From ZYF759 sp046297455 (GTDB lineage Bacteria > Pseudomonadota > Alphaproteobacteria > Rhizobiales > Rhizobiaceae), in assembly GCA_046297455.1 (NCBI GenBank), contig JBKBIT010000005.1:1-64000 (forward strand): 64,000 nt of DNA, given 5' to 3'. Under the pieces are notes generated by a model that made no database searches, was not told the origin of the DNA, and saw only the letters and a program-made list of their open reading frames with translations. Each line of letters starts with the position of its first letter. Within the stretch, counting starts at the first letter, position 1. Below are positions 29,765 to 38,279 of the stretch, one piece after another. A program made the translations under genes and the position numbers.

Positions 29765-30619
29765 TCAGTCCCTCAAAAGCTCGTTGATGGAGGTCTTGGA
29801 ACGGGTCTTCTCGTCCACCTTCTTGACGATCACGGCGCAATAGAGGCCGGGACCGGGTTCGCCATTGCCCATCGGCTTGCCCGGCATGGTGCCGGCGACC
29901 ACCACCGAATAGGGAGGCACCTCGCCCATATGGATCTGGCCGGTTTCGCGATCCACGATCTTGGTCGACTTGCCGATATAGACGCCCATGCCGAGCACCG
30001 CGCCCTCGCGCACGATGCAGCCCTCGACCACTTCCGAGCGGGCGCCGATGAAGCAATTGTCCTCGATGATGGTCGGCCCGGCCTGCAGCGGCTCCAGCAC
30101 GCCGCCGATGCCGACACCACCCGACAGATGCACATTCTTGCCGATCTGGGCGCAGGAGCCGACGGTTGCCCAGGTGTCAACCATCGTGCCCTCGCCCACA
30201 TAGGCACCGAGATTGACGAAAGACGGCATCAGCACCACCCCCGGGGCGATGAAGGCGGAACGTCTGACGACGCAGTTGGGGACGGCACGAAAACCTGCCT
30301 TCTCGAACTCCATCGTGCCCCACTGGTCGAACTTGGAGGGAACCTTGTCCCACCAGGTCGCATCGCCGGCGCCGCCCTTGATGACCTCCATCGGGTTGAG
30401 ACGGAACGACAAAAGCACTGCCTTCTTGAGCCACTGGTTGACATGCCACTCGCCGCTGTCGCGCCGCTCGGCCACCCGCACATCGCCGCGGTCGAGCATG
30501 TCGAGCGCGGCATTGACGGCCTCGCGAACCTCGCCTCTGGTGTCCACGCCGAGCCCGTCGCGCTCTTCGAAGGCGCGCTCGATCGTTTGTTCGAGGCTGG
30601 CGATATCGGGCTTCGTCAT
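29765..30619 (-). CDS. dapD: 2,3,4,5-tetrahydropyridine-2,6-dicarboxylate N-succinyltransferase
   Basis: Lysine/diaminopimelate pathway enzyme of 284 residues; transfers succinyl from succinyl-CoA to tetrahydrodipicolinate. The N-terminal helical domain is followed by a left-handed beta-helix of hexapeptide repeats (VRRSAFIAPGVVLMPSFVNL onward) and the typical GVLEPLQAGPTIIEDN and GAVLGMGVYIGKSTKI stretches. GGAG lies 7 bases before the start. Divergent from the LOG-family gene. Confidence 0.95.
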   Translation of the reverse strand: MTKPDIASLEQTIERAFEERDGLGVDTRGEVREAVNAALDMLDRGDVRVAERRDSGEWHVNQWLKKAVLLSFRLNPMEVIKGGAGDATWWDKVPSKFDQWGTMEFEKAGFRAVPNCVVRRSAFIAPGVVLMPSFVNLGAYVGEGTMVDTWATVGSCAQIGKNVHLSGGVGIGGVLEPLQAGPTIIEDNCFIGARSEVVEGCIVREGAVLGMGVYIGKSTKIVDRETGQIHMGEVPPYSVVVAGTMPGKPMGNGEPGPGLYCAVIVKKVDEKTRSKTSINELLRD

Positions 30620-30756
30620 CGGGAACTCCGGAAAAGGGGCTGTTAAGGAGGCTGGACATAAGGTCGAGGCTCGGGGATACCCGCGACCGGCGCGGAAACT
30701 ATGTCAAGCGCCAGATGCGGTCAATTGCAGGACGAAGGAGGGAACCTTCCCTCCGG

Positions 30757-31623
30757 ATGGGAAAGAACAAGATGAAAGCCTCGCGTAAACCAAGCTGGTC
30801 GCCCCTGCCGCATTCCCACGAGGATCGCGAACGGGCCAAGAGCGTGCCGGAGACGCCACAGACCATGGCGCCGAGCTACCGGCTCGCCTGGACCGACGAA
30901 GACTTCATGACGCTGCGCGACCTGCGGCCCGTGCGCCTGCAGCTCGAATTGCTGAAGCCGGAACTCATCCTGGCCGAGCGCGGCATCGAATCGACGGTGG
31001 TCCTGTTCGGTGGCGCGCGAATTCCCGAGCCGGGCGGCCCTGCTTGGGCAGCCAAGGACGAGACGCAGAAGAAGAACCTCGAGGCCAATGCTCGCTATTA
31101 TGACGAGGCGCGGAAATTCGCGCGGATCTGTTCCGAGCACGCCGCCGCCCACGACTACCGGGAATATGTGGTCGTGACGGGAGGCGGCCCGGGCGTGATG
31201 GAGGCCGGCAACCGTGGCGCGGCCGATGTCGGCGCGCCTTCGATCGGGCTCAACATCGTGCTGCCGCACGAGCAGGCGCCCAATCTCTACGTCACGCCGG
31301 AACTTTGCTTCAACTTCCACTATTTCGCGATCCGCAAGATGCATTTCATCATGCGCGCGAAGGCCGTCGCCGTCTTTCCCGGCGGTTTCGGCACGATGGA
31401 CGAACTGTTCGAGACACTGACCCTGATCCAGACGGGACGCATGGAACGCGTGCCGGTGCTTCTCTTCGGCAAGGAGTTCTGGGAGCACGCGATCGATCTC
31501 GACTATCTGGCCGAGCAGGGAACGATCTCTCCCGGCGACCAGCACATCATCGACGCAGTGGACACTGCCGAAGAGGCATGGAACATCATTGCCCGTTTCT
31601 ATGGCAATGGCGCTGCCGGCTGA
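30757..31623 (+). CDS. LOG-family protein (TIGR00730-like)
   Basis: A 288-residue Rossmann-fold protein with the cytokinin-activating LOG signatures GGGPGVMEAGNRGA and FPGGFGTMDELFE. LOG enzymes release ribose 5-phosphate from nucleotide monophosphates; in many bacteria the true substrate is unknown. This long form has about 90 extra N-terminal residues. The start is uncertain: ATG 30757 has GAAGGAGG 15 bases upstream; ATG 30772 is an alternative. Confidence 0.85.
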   Translation: MGKNKMKASRKPSWSPLPHSHEDRERAKSVPETPQTMAPSYRLAWTDEDFMTLRDLRPVRLQLELLKPELILAERGIESTVVLFGGARIPEPGGPAWAAKDETQKKNLEANARYYDEARKFARICSEHAAAHDYREYVVVTGGGPGVMEAGNRGAADVGAPSIGLNIVLPHEQAPNLYVTPELCFNFHYFAIRKMHFIMRAKAVAVFPGGFGTMDELFETLTLIQTGRMERVPVLLFGKEFWEHAIDLDYLAEQGTISPGDQHIIDAVDTAEEAWNIIARFYGNGAAG

Positions 31624-31795
31624 AGGTCCGCGCCGCTGCCATGGCGCACCCGCCACGAGATCGACATAGACGCATGGGCAGGATCCGAGTCCCGGCACGA
31701 GGTGGCTCCAGCCCTGTGCGCCCCTGCCGGAACGTCAATGGAAAGAATCGCGTACTGGTGCGTTCATGAGCATTCAGGCCGAAAGGAAACCGTCC

Positions 31796-32338
31796 ATGCA
31801 CCGCGTCTTCACCGCCCTTTCGGCCATGCTTCTGCTGGCACTCTCATCCGGTTCGCAAGCCGCCGGTCATTGCGACAGCGAGACCCGTGCCGATCAGGGC
31901 TGTGTCGTGCTCCACACAGTCGTTCTGGACGATCTGGAACTGGCCCATCCCTGGACACGCGTCATGCAGCCCGGCCAGCCGGTCGGTGGCGGCTACATCG
32001 CGATCTCCAACCACGGCGAAGCGGCTGACCGCCTCGTCCATGCGTCGACGCGTCGTGCCGCCCGTACCGAAATCCATTCCATGAGCGTCGTCGACGACGT
32101 GATGACCATGCGGCCGGTCGAGGGCGGGCTGGAGATTCTGCCCGGCGCAACGCTCAACCTCGAACCCGGCGGCTACCATTTGATGTTCATCGGCGTGGCG
32201 GACGGTTTCAGGGAAGGCGAAATCGTCCCCGTGACGCTCGAATTCGAACGCGCCGGCCGGGTCGACCTGGAGTTCGAGGTGCGCGGGATGGACCATGGCG
32301 CGCGTCACGATCACCAGACCGGCGGTCCCGACCATTGA
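31796..32338 (+). CDS. Periplasmic copper chaperone, PCu(A)C family
   Basis: A 180-residue secreted protein. GAAAGGAA precedes the ATG at 31796 and a signal peptide covers about residues 1-23. The mature domain has the Met/His-rich features of PCu(A)C proteins (HPWTRVMQPGQP, EIHSMSVV, MTMRPVEGG, GGYHLMFIG), which deliver Cu(I) to cytochrome oxidase Cu-A sites. The C-terminus is His-rich (MDHGARHDHQ). Here it is not next to sco or oxidase genes; it converges on an unknown secreted protein. Confidence 0.83.
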   Translation: MHRVFTALSAMLLLALSSGSQAAGHCDSETRADQGCVVLHTVVLDDLELAHPWTRVMQPGQPVGGGYIAISNHGEAADRLVHASTRRAARTEIHSMSVVDDVMTMRPVEGGLEILPGATLNLEPGGYHLMFIGVADGFREGEIVPVTLEFERAGRVDLEFEVRGMDHGARHDHQTGGPDH

Positions 32339-32368
32339 TCGGTGGGTGACACGCGACGTAGGGCCCGG

Positions 32369-32962
32369 TCAGCGGACGGTGAAGGCCTGCTTTTCGATCA
32401 GCAACCTTACCCGCCATCCCTCGGCCTGCGAGCCCGACATGGCATGGTCGAGCAGTCTGGCGCCAATTCCCGACATCAGCATGGTCTGGCCGGGCAGATG
32501 CCAGGCACGGCGGGCACTGTCATGGGGTAGCGGCAACCCGAAACTGCCTGATGCATCCTGCACGAATACCGCCATGCCGGCGACTGGACCGGCTTGAACG
32601 AGATCGATCTCGACCCAGTAAAGTGCGCGGTGCCTCAGAAGGTCCATCTCGAGGCCAATTTCGATCAGCCGGGAGGGATGACGGACGAAAGCGTTGTCGA
32701 GTGCGACCCGCCGCGACTTGACCGGTGCCTCGACCTCGTAGAGCACCCTCCCATCCGCGTTGGTGATGAGGCGCCTGCCGGCCTCGGAAGCGCGCGAGGC
32801 GCGCTCCGATCCCACCACCAGCCGCACCGGCAGACCGGCAATGGCTGCGCCGGTCTGGTCCACGAACCGGGCGTCGACGCGAATGGGCTCCGACGCCGCA
32901 GCAGAGGCGCCGGCCAGAAAAGCGACAAAGGCGGCCAGCAAGCCTCGCTTTCGAAGCGTCAT
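32369..32962 (-). CDS. Unknown secreted protein
   Basis: A 197-residue product with a clear signal peptide (MTLRKRGLLAAFVAFLAGAS, cleavage near residue 23) and AGGAGAAAG before the ATG. The mature part starts with a beta-rich stretch resembling a carboxypeptidase-regulatory/Ig-like fold (VDARFVDQTGAAIAGLPVRL) followed by a segment rich in aromatic and His residues. I do not recognise the family. It ends 30 bases from the convergent copper-chaperone gene, which may hint at an envelope metal role, but that is speculation. Confidence 0.65.
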   Translation of the reverse strand: MTLRKRGLLAAFVAFLAGASAAASEPIRVDARFVDQTGAAIAGLPVRLVVGSERASRASEAGRRLITNADGRVLYEVEAPVKSRRVALDNAFVRHPSRLIEIGLEMDLLRHRALYWVEIDLVQAGPVAGMAVFVQDASGSFGLPLPHDSARRAWHLPGQTMLMSGIGARLLDHAMSGSQAEGWRVRLLIEKQAFTVR

Positions 32963-33011
32963 ATGCTTTCTCCTGCGGCAGGCGGCCTGTCGCCGGCTGC
33001 TACCGTATGCC

Positions 33012-33725
33012 TTAGCCCGGCGTCATACCGCGCAGGATAGTCGAAATGAAGCCTGCCAGATCGTCGGTGACGTAATCGACGTCATCCGACTGGTCGGGAT
33101 CGCTTTCCCAGATTTCCGAGAATGTCGGCTCGAAATTGCGCGGCACCACCAGCACCGTTGCCATGCCCAGCGCCTTGGGCACCGCCAGGTTGCGCGCCAG
33201 GTCCTCGAACATGACGGCATGCTGGGTATCGACACGGTGCAGCGCGGTGAACTTGTCATAGGTCTCGCGGGCCGGCTTGGGCAGCATCCCCGCAGCGACG
33301 ATGTCGAAAATCTCGTCGAAATGGTCGAGGATACCCAGCTGGCGCGCCGTCCGCTCGGCATGGCGACGATCGCCATTGGTGAAAATGAACTTGCGGCCGG
33401 GCAGTTGCCTGATCGCGTCGCCCAGCCCGGGGTCCGGAGCAAGCCAAGAATAGTCGATGTCGTGGACCTTCTCGAGAAAATCGTCCGGGTCGATGCCATG
33501 CAGCGCAATCAGGCCGTTCAGCGTCGTGCCGTAGTCGCGATACAGATCCTTTTGCAGCTTGCGCGCTTCCTCGCGCGGCAACTGCAGAAGTTCCGAGACA
33601 TAGCCGGTCATTTTCACGTCGATCTGCGCGAAAAGGTTCGAATGGTGCGGATAGAGCGTGTTGTCGAGATCGAACACCCACTCGCGGACATGGGCAAAAC
33701 GCGACGGATCAGGCTGGTTGGTCAT
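33012..33725 (-). CDS. HAD-superfamily pyrimidine 5'-nucleotidase
   Basis: A 237-residue HAD hydrolase with motif I DLDNTLYPH, motif II FTNGDRRHA, a Lys in LPKPARETYDKF and motif IV VMFEDLARN. This is the SDT1/pyrimidine 5'-nucleotidase type, which dephosphorylates UMP/CMP or other small phosphates. Cytoplasmic. GGGAGGTGG lies about 13 bases upstream of the ATG. Divergent from the GGDEF gene. Confidence 0.87.
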   Translation of the reverse strand: MTNQPDPSRFAHVREWVFDLDNTLYPHHSNLFAQIDVKMTGYVSELLQLPREEARKLQKDLYRDYGTTLNGLIALHGIDPDDFLEKVHDIDYSWLAPDPGLGDAIRQLPGRKFIFTNGDRRHAERTARQLGILDHFDEIFDIVAAGMLPKPARETYDKFTALHRVDTQHAVMFEDLARNLAVPKALGMATVLVVPRNFEPTFSEIWESDPDQSDDVDYVTDDLAGFISTILRGMTPG

Positions 33726-33805
33726 GGCTCATTTAACCACCTCCCGTGCCCGCTGGCCAAATACCTTTGCGGGTTTCCACCAGTGATTAACACTTGTCGG
33801 TTTAG

Positions 33806-33828
33806 GTCACTTACGTAACGGAGGTGAC
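33806..33828 (+). promoter_or_regulatory. Inverted repeat covering the ribosome site of the GGDEF gene
   Basis: GTCAC (33806-33810) and GTGAC (33824-33828) are inverted repeats flanking the palindrome TTACGTAA (33811-33818) and the GGAG Shine-Dalgarno. They could form an RNA hairpin or a DNA operator just before the ATG at 33831. No known motif is recognised. Confidence 0.35.
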
Positions 33829-33830
33829 GT

Positions 33831-34604
33831 ATGGGAATGGCATTGCGCGGAGCGGTGAAAGTGACGTTGATTTCTGTCGTCGCCTCACTTCTGGTGACGA
33901 TGGCGGTCCTGCCGGCGATGGGCGCCCAGTTGACCGAAATCGCGTTCGTGATGTGCGTTGCCGCGCCGCTCCTCATCGCCCTGCCGATCAGCTATCGGAG
34001 CTTTCGCCAGAAGGAGCAGATACTCGCCGCCCATGACGAATTGGCCAGGGCGCACCGCGAACTCGCCGTGGCCCATGCAGCACTGGCCGAAACAGCCAGG
34101 CGCGATTCCTTGACCGGGCTTTACAACCGCGGGGCGTTCCTGCAGCGCCTGGAAGCAACCTGTCGCGCGGCGCAGACTCCTCCTGCCGTTCTGCTCATGA
34201 TCGACGCCGACAATTTCAAGGCGATCAACGACCGGTTCGGACATCTTGTCGGCGACAAGGCGCTTGTCTCCATGGCCGATGCGATGCGCAGTGTCCTTGG
34301 CGACAGGGCCACGATCGGCCGGATCGGTGGCGAGGAATTCGCCGTCATCCTTCACGGGACGAGCGGGTCGCACGCAATCGACATCACGGAGCGCCTGCGC
34401 AAGAGGATTGCCTCGATCACCCTTCCAGCTGGCGGCGACCGGACCGTTGCCCTGTCGATCTCCATCGGCGCGGCCAAGATCACACCCGCCTCATCCGCCA
34501 CGGCCGTCATGCGGATCGCCGACGAAAAGCTCTACGACGCCAAGAATGGCGGCCGCAACCGGGCTGCTTTCCAGGGGATCGGCATCATCGAGGCCGTTGC
34601 CTGA
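33831..34604 (+). CDS. Diguanylate cyclase (GGDEF domain)
   Basis: A 257-residue membrane protein with two hydrophobic segments (about 8-30 and 38-56), a short coiled linker, and a GGDEF domain (about 88-250). The active site reads RIGGEEF and the substrate Asp lies in LLMIDADNFKAINDRFGH. The inhibitory RxxD site expected five residues before GGEEF is absent (RATI), so feedback inhibition by c-di-GMP is unlikely. The start has GGAGG 7 bases upstream. Confidence 0.88.
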   Translation: MGMALRGAVKVTLISVVASLLVTMAVLPAMGAQLTEIAFVMCVAAPLLIALPISYRSFRQKEQILAAHDELARAHRELAVAHAALAETARRDSLTGLYNRGAFLQRLEATCRAAQTPPAVLLMIDADNFKAINDRFGHLVGDKALVSMADAMRSVLGDRATIGRIGGEEFAVILHGTSGSHAIDITERLRKRIASITLPAGGDRTVALSISIGAAKITPASSATAVMRIADEKLYDAKNGGRNRAAFQGIGIIEAVA

Positions 34605-34676
34605 CGTCGATCCGGTTGTGTTAGCCGCGTGCGCGACTATATCCTGCCGCAGCCTGCGAATGTGGTGCTTGTGGTT

Positions 34677-35747
34677 ATGGCGAACCAACCAGTCGGACAC
34701 GATCTCAGCAGCCTGGACCAACGCTCGCGCGATGTGTTCCGGCTCATCGTCGAAAGCTATCTGCGCGAAGGCGATCCGATAGGCTCGCGGTCCTTGTCGC
34801 GCATGTTGCCGCAATCGCTGTCGCCGGCCACCATCCGCAACGTGATGAGCGATCTGGAGCAACTCGGGCTGATCCATGCGCCGCACGTCTCGGCCGGCAG
34901 GCTGCCGACACAGCAGGGACTGCGCTTCTTCGTCGATGCGTTCCTTGAAATCGGCGACATGTCGGACGGCGAACGGCGCATGATCGAGGCCCAGGTGGAA
35001 GCCTCGGGCCGCGACCAGACCATCGAGCACATGCTCACGGAAGCAAGCCAGATGCTCTCGGGCATGTCGCGCGGGGCAGGTCTCGTGCTGACGACCAAGA
35101 GCGAGGTCCCGCTCAAGCATATCGAATTCGTCCAGCTGGAGCCCACGCGCGCCCTTGCGATCCTGGTGTCACAGAATGGCGACGTCGAGAACAGGGTGAT
35201 CCAGCTGCCCGCCGGGGTCACCGCCTCCCAGCTGCACGAGGCCAGCAATTTTCTCAACGCCCACATCAGGGGCCGAACCCTTTCGGAAGCGCGCGAGGAA
35301 GTTGCCACGCGGGCCGGCGAGATCAAGTCGGCGCTCGATACGCTGTCGCAGGATCTCGTCGCGCGCGGGCTTGCCATCTGGGCCGGCGCGGAGAGCGGGC
35401 TGCCGTCCCGACTGATAGTGCGAGGCAGGGCAAATCTCTTGGAGAACGTCACCGCTCAAGACGATCTCGAGCGTCTCAAGCTGCTTTTCGAGGATCTGGA
35501 AACCAACGAAGGCCTGATGCGGATGCTGGATCTGGCCGAGGAAGGGCACGGGGTGCGCATCTTCATCGGTTCGGAGAACAAGCTGTTTTCCCTGTCGGGT
35601 TCCTCGCTCGTCGTCGCTCCCTATCGCGACAAGGATGCAAGGGTAATAGGCGCCCTGGGCGTGATCGGCCCGACGCGGCTCAACTACGCCCGCATCGTGC
35701 CAATGGTCGACTACACCGCCCAGCTCATCAGCAAGATGCTGAAATAA
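34677..35747 (+). CDS. hrcA: Heat-inducible transcription repressor HrcA
   Basis: Repressor of class I heat-shock genes, 356 residues. The N-terminal winged helix (LDQRSRDVFRLIVESYL, GSRSLSRMLPQSLSPATIRN) binds CIRCE elements, and the rest forms the dimer/inserted domain. The start at 34677 (MANQPVGHDL) was chosen over a GTG at 34629 by family alignment. grpE, its usual neighbour, is not downstream; the T2SS locus follows. No CIRCE palindrome was seen upstream. Confidence 0.93.
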   Translation: MANQPVGHDLSSLDQRSRDVFRLIVESYLREGDPIGSRSLSRMLPQSLSPATIRNVMSDLEQLGLIHAPHVSAGRLPTQQGLRFFVDAFLEIGDMSDGERRMIEAQVEASGRDQTIEHMLTEASQMLSGMSRGAGLVLTTKSEVPLKHIEFVQLEPTRALAILVSQNGDVENRVIQLPAGVTASQLHEASNFLNAHIRGRTLSEAREEVATRAGEIKSALDTLSQDLVARGLAIWAGAESGLPSRLIVRGRANLLENVTAQDDLERLKLLFEDLETNEGLMRMLDLAEEGHGVRIFIGSENKLFSLSGSSLVVAPYRDKDARVIGALGVIGPTRLNYARIVPMVDYTAQLISKMLK

Positions 35748-36177
35748 AGCGCATTGGCGCGCGGACCGCAGACATTTAATTCAAATTTTACCCTGTCGAG
35801 AGCATCTTCTTGTGCAAGGCTTCGGCATGCGGAACCATCATGCTGGCGGGCAAGTTGTCCATTCGAATTCGAGAGAACGGCAATGATCGCAGCGAAGACA
35901 GATAATGGCAGCACAAGGCTCGGTGCCACGCTCCGCAAGGAGATCGGCAAGGGTGCCAACCGCCACCAGCTGGCGCGGCTGCCGGCATTCCAGCCCGTGC
36001 AGGATCTGCCCGACCACATGCGCCACCTGCTGGCACGTCTGGAGCGCAGCGAGGACAGAGCCGGCTAGTCTCGGCTGAGGATCCGTTCCATCGCACATAC
36101 CAGGAAGCTTGTACCGGCGCGCAGGGCGCTGTACGACTTGCCGCAACGCTTGAAAGATGTCGCGGCACGGTCTGGCC
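35748..36177. other. Gap between hrcA and gspF
   Basis: 430 bases with only one small candidate gene (35883-36068). The first 60 bases are AT-rich compared with the surroundings (around 35770-35795) and could hold the promoter of the gspFGHIJ operon, but no convincing -35/-10 pair was found. No terminator hairpin with a U-run follows hrcA. Confidence 0.5.
35883..36068 (+). CDS. Small basic ORF upstream of gspF
   Basis: A 61-residue candidate. GAGAG lies about 8 bases before the ATG. The product is helical and charged, ending LPDHMRHLLARLERSEDRAG. The ending weakly recalls NepR-like anti-sigma proteins, but the NepR neighbours (phyR, ecfG) are missing, so I do not assign it. It sits in the otherwise empty stretch before the T2SS genes. 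Confidence 0.35.
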   Translation: MIAAKTDNGSTRLGATLRKEIGKGANRHQLARLPAFQPVQDLPDHMRHLLARLERSEDRAG

Positions 36178-37389
36178 ATGGGCGCATTCGCATACAAGGC
36201 CTTCACCGCCGAAGGGCGGCTTGAAACCGGCACGATCGAGGCCGCTCATCCGGACGAGGCAACGCGCCTGCTCGACCAGCGGGGGCTGATCCCGGTCAGC
36301 GTCGAGGAACAGGCCGCCCGCAGCAGCGCGACAGGCAGCTCCTTCCTGCAATGGCGCACCATTACGCCGCAGCAGGTCACCCGCGTCCTGGCCGACCTTT
36401 CCGTCATGCTGAATGCCGGTATCCGCATCGACGAAGCGCTCTCCATCATGGAGAAGGAATTCGACAGCGGCCGGCTGCAACCCGTCATCGCGCGGCTCCA
36501 CGCGGACATTTCAAACGGCCGCTCCTTCTCGCAGGCGCTGGAAGACTGGCCGGCCCTGTTCCCGCCCTTCCAGGTGGCGATGGTGCGGGTCGCCGAATCG
36601 TCGGGCCGGTTACCCCAGTTGCTGGCGCGGATCGTGGAGGAACGACAGCGCTTCGAAACGCTTTCGGCCCGCACCTCCGAGGCGCTGCGCTATCCCGCCG
36701 TGTTGCTGCTCGGCACGTTCGCGGTGCTGATCTTCTTCATGGTTGGCGTGCTGCCGCAATTTGCAACGATGACCGGCAGCAGCGATGCACAGGGTGGCTT
36801 CCTCAGCACCATGTTCGCCATCTCCGCCTTCCTGCGCGAGAATTCCGATCTCATCCTCGGCCTTGCCGCGCTGACCCTTGTTGCGCTTCTGATCGCGATG
36901 CGGCGGCGGGCCACGCAGGAAGCGTTCAGGGCCTGGATCGTCACGCTGCCCGGCATTGCCGAGATTGCCAGGAGCTACCGCACGGCGCGCTTCACCCGGC
37001 TGCTTGGCATCATGATCGAAACGGGAATCACCGCGCCAGTGGCCATCAGACTGATCTCCGACACGGTCGACCTTGGAGCGGATGCCCGACGGCGGGCGCT
37101 GGAAGCATCGGACGCCGTACGGCAGGGCAAGCGGCTCACCGCCGCCATGGAGTTGCTGCAACTGCCCCCCCTGGCCATCCGGATGCTTCGGATCGGCGAA
37201 CAGAGCGGCGAGCTTGCCACCTTGTCCTACAAGGTTGCCGATTTCTACGAAGCGCGGCTGGAACGCTCCCTGGCGCGCCTGGTCGGTTTCATAGGACCGG
37301 CCGCCGTCATCTGCATAAGCGTCTTGATCGGCGGCATGATTGTTTCGATAATGTCCACATTGATGTCGTTCAATGAAATGATCGGCTGA
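36178..37389 (+). CDS. gspF: Type II secretion inner-membrane protein GspF
   Basis: Platform protein of 403 residues with two T2SSF domains (about 70-190 and 270-395) and three hydrophobic segments, the last being VICISVLIGGMIVSIMSTLM. The N-terminus GAFAYKAFTAEGRLETGTIE is the family signature. ATG 36178 was chosen; ATG 36157 is possible and neither has a strong ribosome site. It opens the gspFGHIJ unit, with gspG starting 16 bases after its stop. Confidence 0.92.
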   Translation: MGAFAYKAFTAEGRLETGTIEAAHPDEATRLLDQRGLIPVSVEEQAARSSATGSSFLQWRTITPQQVTRVLADLSVMLNAGIRIDEALSIMEKEFDSGRLQPVIARLHADISNGRSFSQALEDWPALFPPFQVAMVRVAESSGRLPQLLARIVEERQRFETLSARTSEALRYPAVLLLGTFAVLIFFMVGVLPQFATMTGSSDAQGGFLSTMFAISAFLRENSDLILGLAALTLVALLIAMRRRATQEAFRAWIVTLPGIAEIARSYRTARFTRLLGIMIETGITAPVAIRLISDTVDLGADARRRALEASDAVRQGKRLTAAMELLQLPPLAIRMLRIGEQSGELATLSYKVADFYEARLERSLARLVGFIGPAAVICISVLIGGMIVSIMSTLMSFNEMIG

Positions 37390-37405
37390 ACGGGAGCAAC
37401 AGACA

Positions 37406-37831
37406 ATGGAAACGGCGGTGGTGAACCGGGTCGGGAGCCGGGCACGGCGTCGGCGAGCGGGCTTCACGCTCATCGAGATGCTGGTGGTGCTTGCCATCAT
37501 CGGGCTGATATCGGCCCTGGTGGGTCCGCGCGTGCTGGGCCAGCTCACGGATTCGCGCGAGCGCGCCGCCCAACTCCAGATCGAGGCCTTTTCCAGCGCG
37601 CTGGACATCTATTTCATCGATGTCGGCCGCTACCCGACGGAGTCCGAAGGGCTGGGCGCGCTGGTGCAGCGGCCGGGCAACGTTCAGGGCTGGAACGGCC
37701 CCTATTTGCGCGGCGGCACCGTGCCGCAGGATCCCTGGGGACGGGCATATCGCTATGTCAGTGACGGCCGGACATTCCAGATCACGTCGGCAGGGCCGGA
37801 CGGCAGCGGCGCCAGCACGCTTGGACGCTAG
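37406..37831 (+). CDS. gspG: Type II secretion major pseudopilin GspG
   Basis: A 141-residue major pseudopilin. The prepilin leader is long and basic, with cleavage predicted in RAG-FTLIEML (after Gly19) and Glu at +5. The C-terminal domain has the GspG pattern DVGRYPTESEGLGAL and DPWGRAYRY, which forms the Ca-binding loop region in known GspG proteins. It polymerises into the pseudopilus after processing by the peptidase at 43387. The gspH start overlaps its 3' end. Confidence 0.93.
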   Translation: METAVVNRVGSRARRRRAGFTLIEMLVVLAIIGLISALVGPRVLGQLTDSRERAAQLQIEAFSSALDIYFIDVGRYPTESEGLGALVQRPGNVQGWNGPYLRGGTVPQDPWGRAYRYVSDGRTFQITSAGPDGSGASTLGR

Positions 37832-38279
37832 GCGGGCGAGAGCTCGCCGGCGCGGCATCGTGCTGCTCGACGTCGTGCTGGCGCTCGGCATCATTGCGCT
37901 TCTGGCCCTTCTGGTTGCCCCGCGCCCGCGGGCAGGCGTCGGCGAGGTCGAGTTGAAGGCGGAAGCCGCGCTGGTCGCGGCGTCGTTTCGGACCGCCAGG
38001 GCCGATGCCATCCGCGAGAGATCGCATGCCGACGTCACTGTCGATCCGGACGCACGTGCCATTGCCTATCGCGGCCAGCTTGCCCACCGGGTGCGCGACG
38101 GCGTTGCGGTGGACTGGGCGACATCCAACCTGTGCCCGGTCGTGGAAGGCACGCGATCGTTGCGGTTTCTGGCCGACGGACGCTCCTGCGGCGCGGTCAT
38201 GACATTGTCGGCATCCGGCAGGTCCACACGGCTCCGGGTGGACTGGCTGACCGGTCGGGTGGAGATATCGGATCAATGA
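37821..38279 (+). CDS. gspH: Type II secretion minor pseudopilin GspH-like
   Basis: A 152-residue product. The only sensible start is a TTG at 37821, overlapping the end of gspG by 11 bases. The leader is arginine-rich (MDARRARARRRG), with cleavage before IVLLDVVLALG; the usual Glu at +5 is an Asp and Phe+1 is Ile. The remainder is beta-rich and contains two Cys (SNLCPVVEG, GRSCGAVM). Position between gspG and gspI and size fit GspH. Its stop overlaps gspI in ATGA. Confidence 0.8.
   Translation: MDARRARARRRGIVLLDVVLALGIIALLALLVAPRPRAGVGEVELKAEAALVAASFRTARADAIRERSHADVTVDPDARAIAYRGQLAHRVRDGVAVDWATSNLCPVVEGTRSLRFLADGRSCGAVMTLSASGRSTRLRVDWLTGRVEISDQ

Noticed and set aside
34605..34676. Search for a CIRCE element before hrcA
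   Set aside because: No TTAGCACTC-N9-GAGTGCTAA-like inverted repeat present.
35883..36068. NepR anti-sigma factor identity for the small ORF
   Set aside because: Similarity limited to a few residues and the usual phyR/ecfG neighbours are absent.
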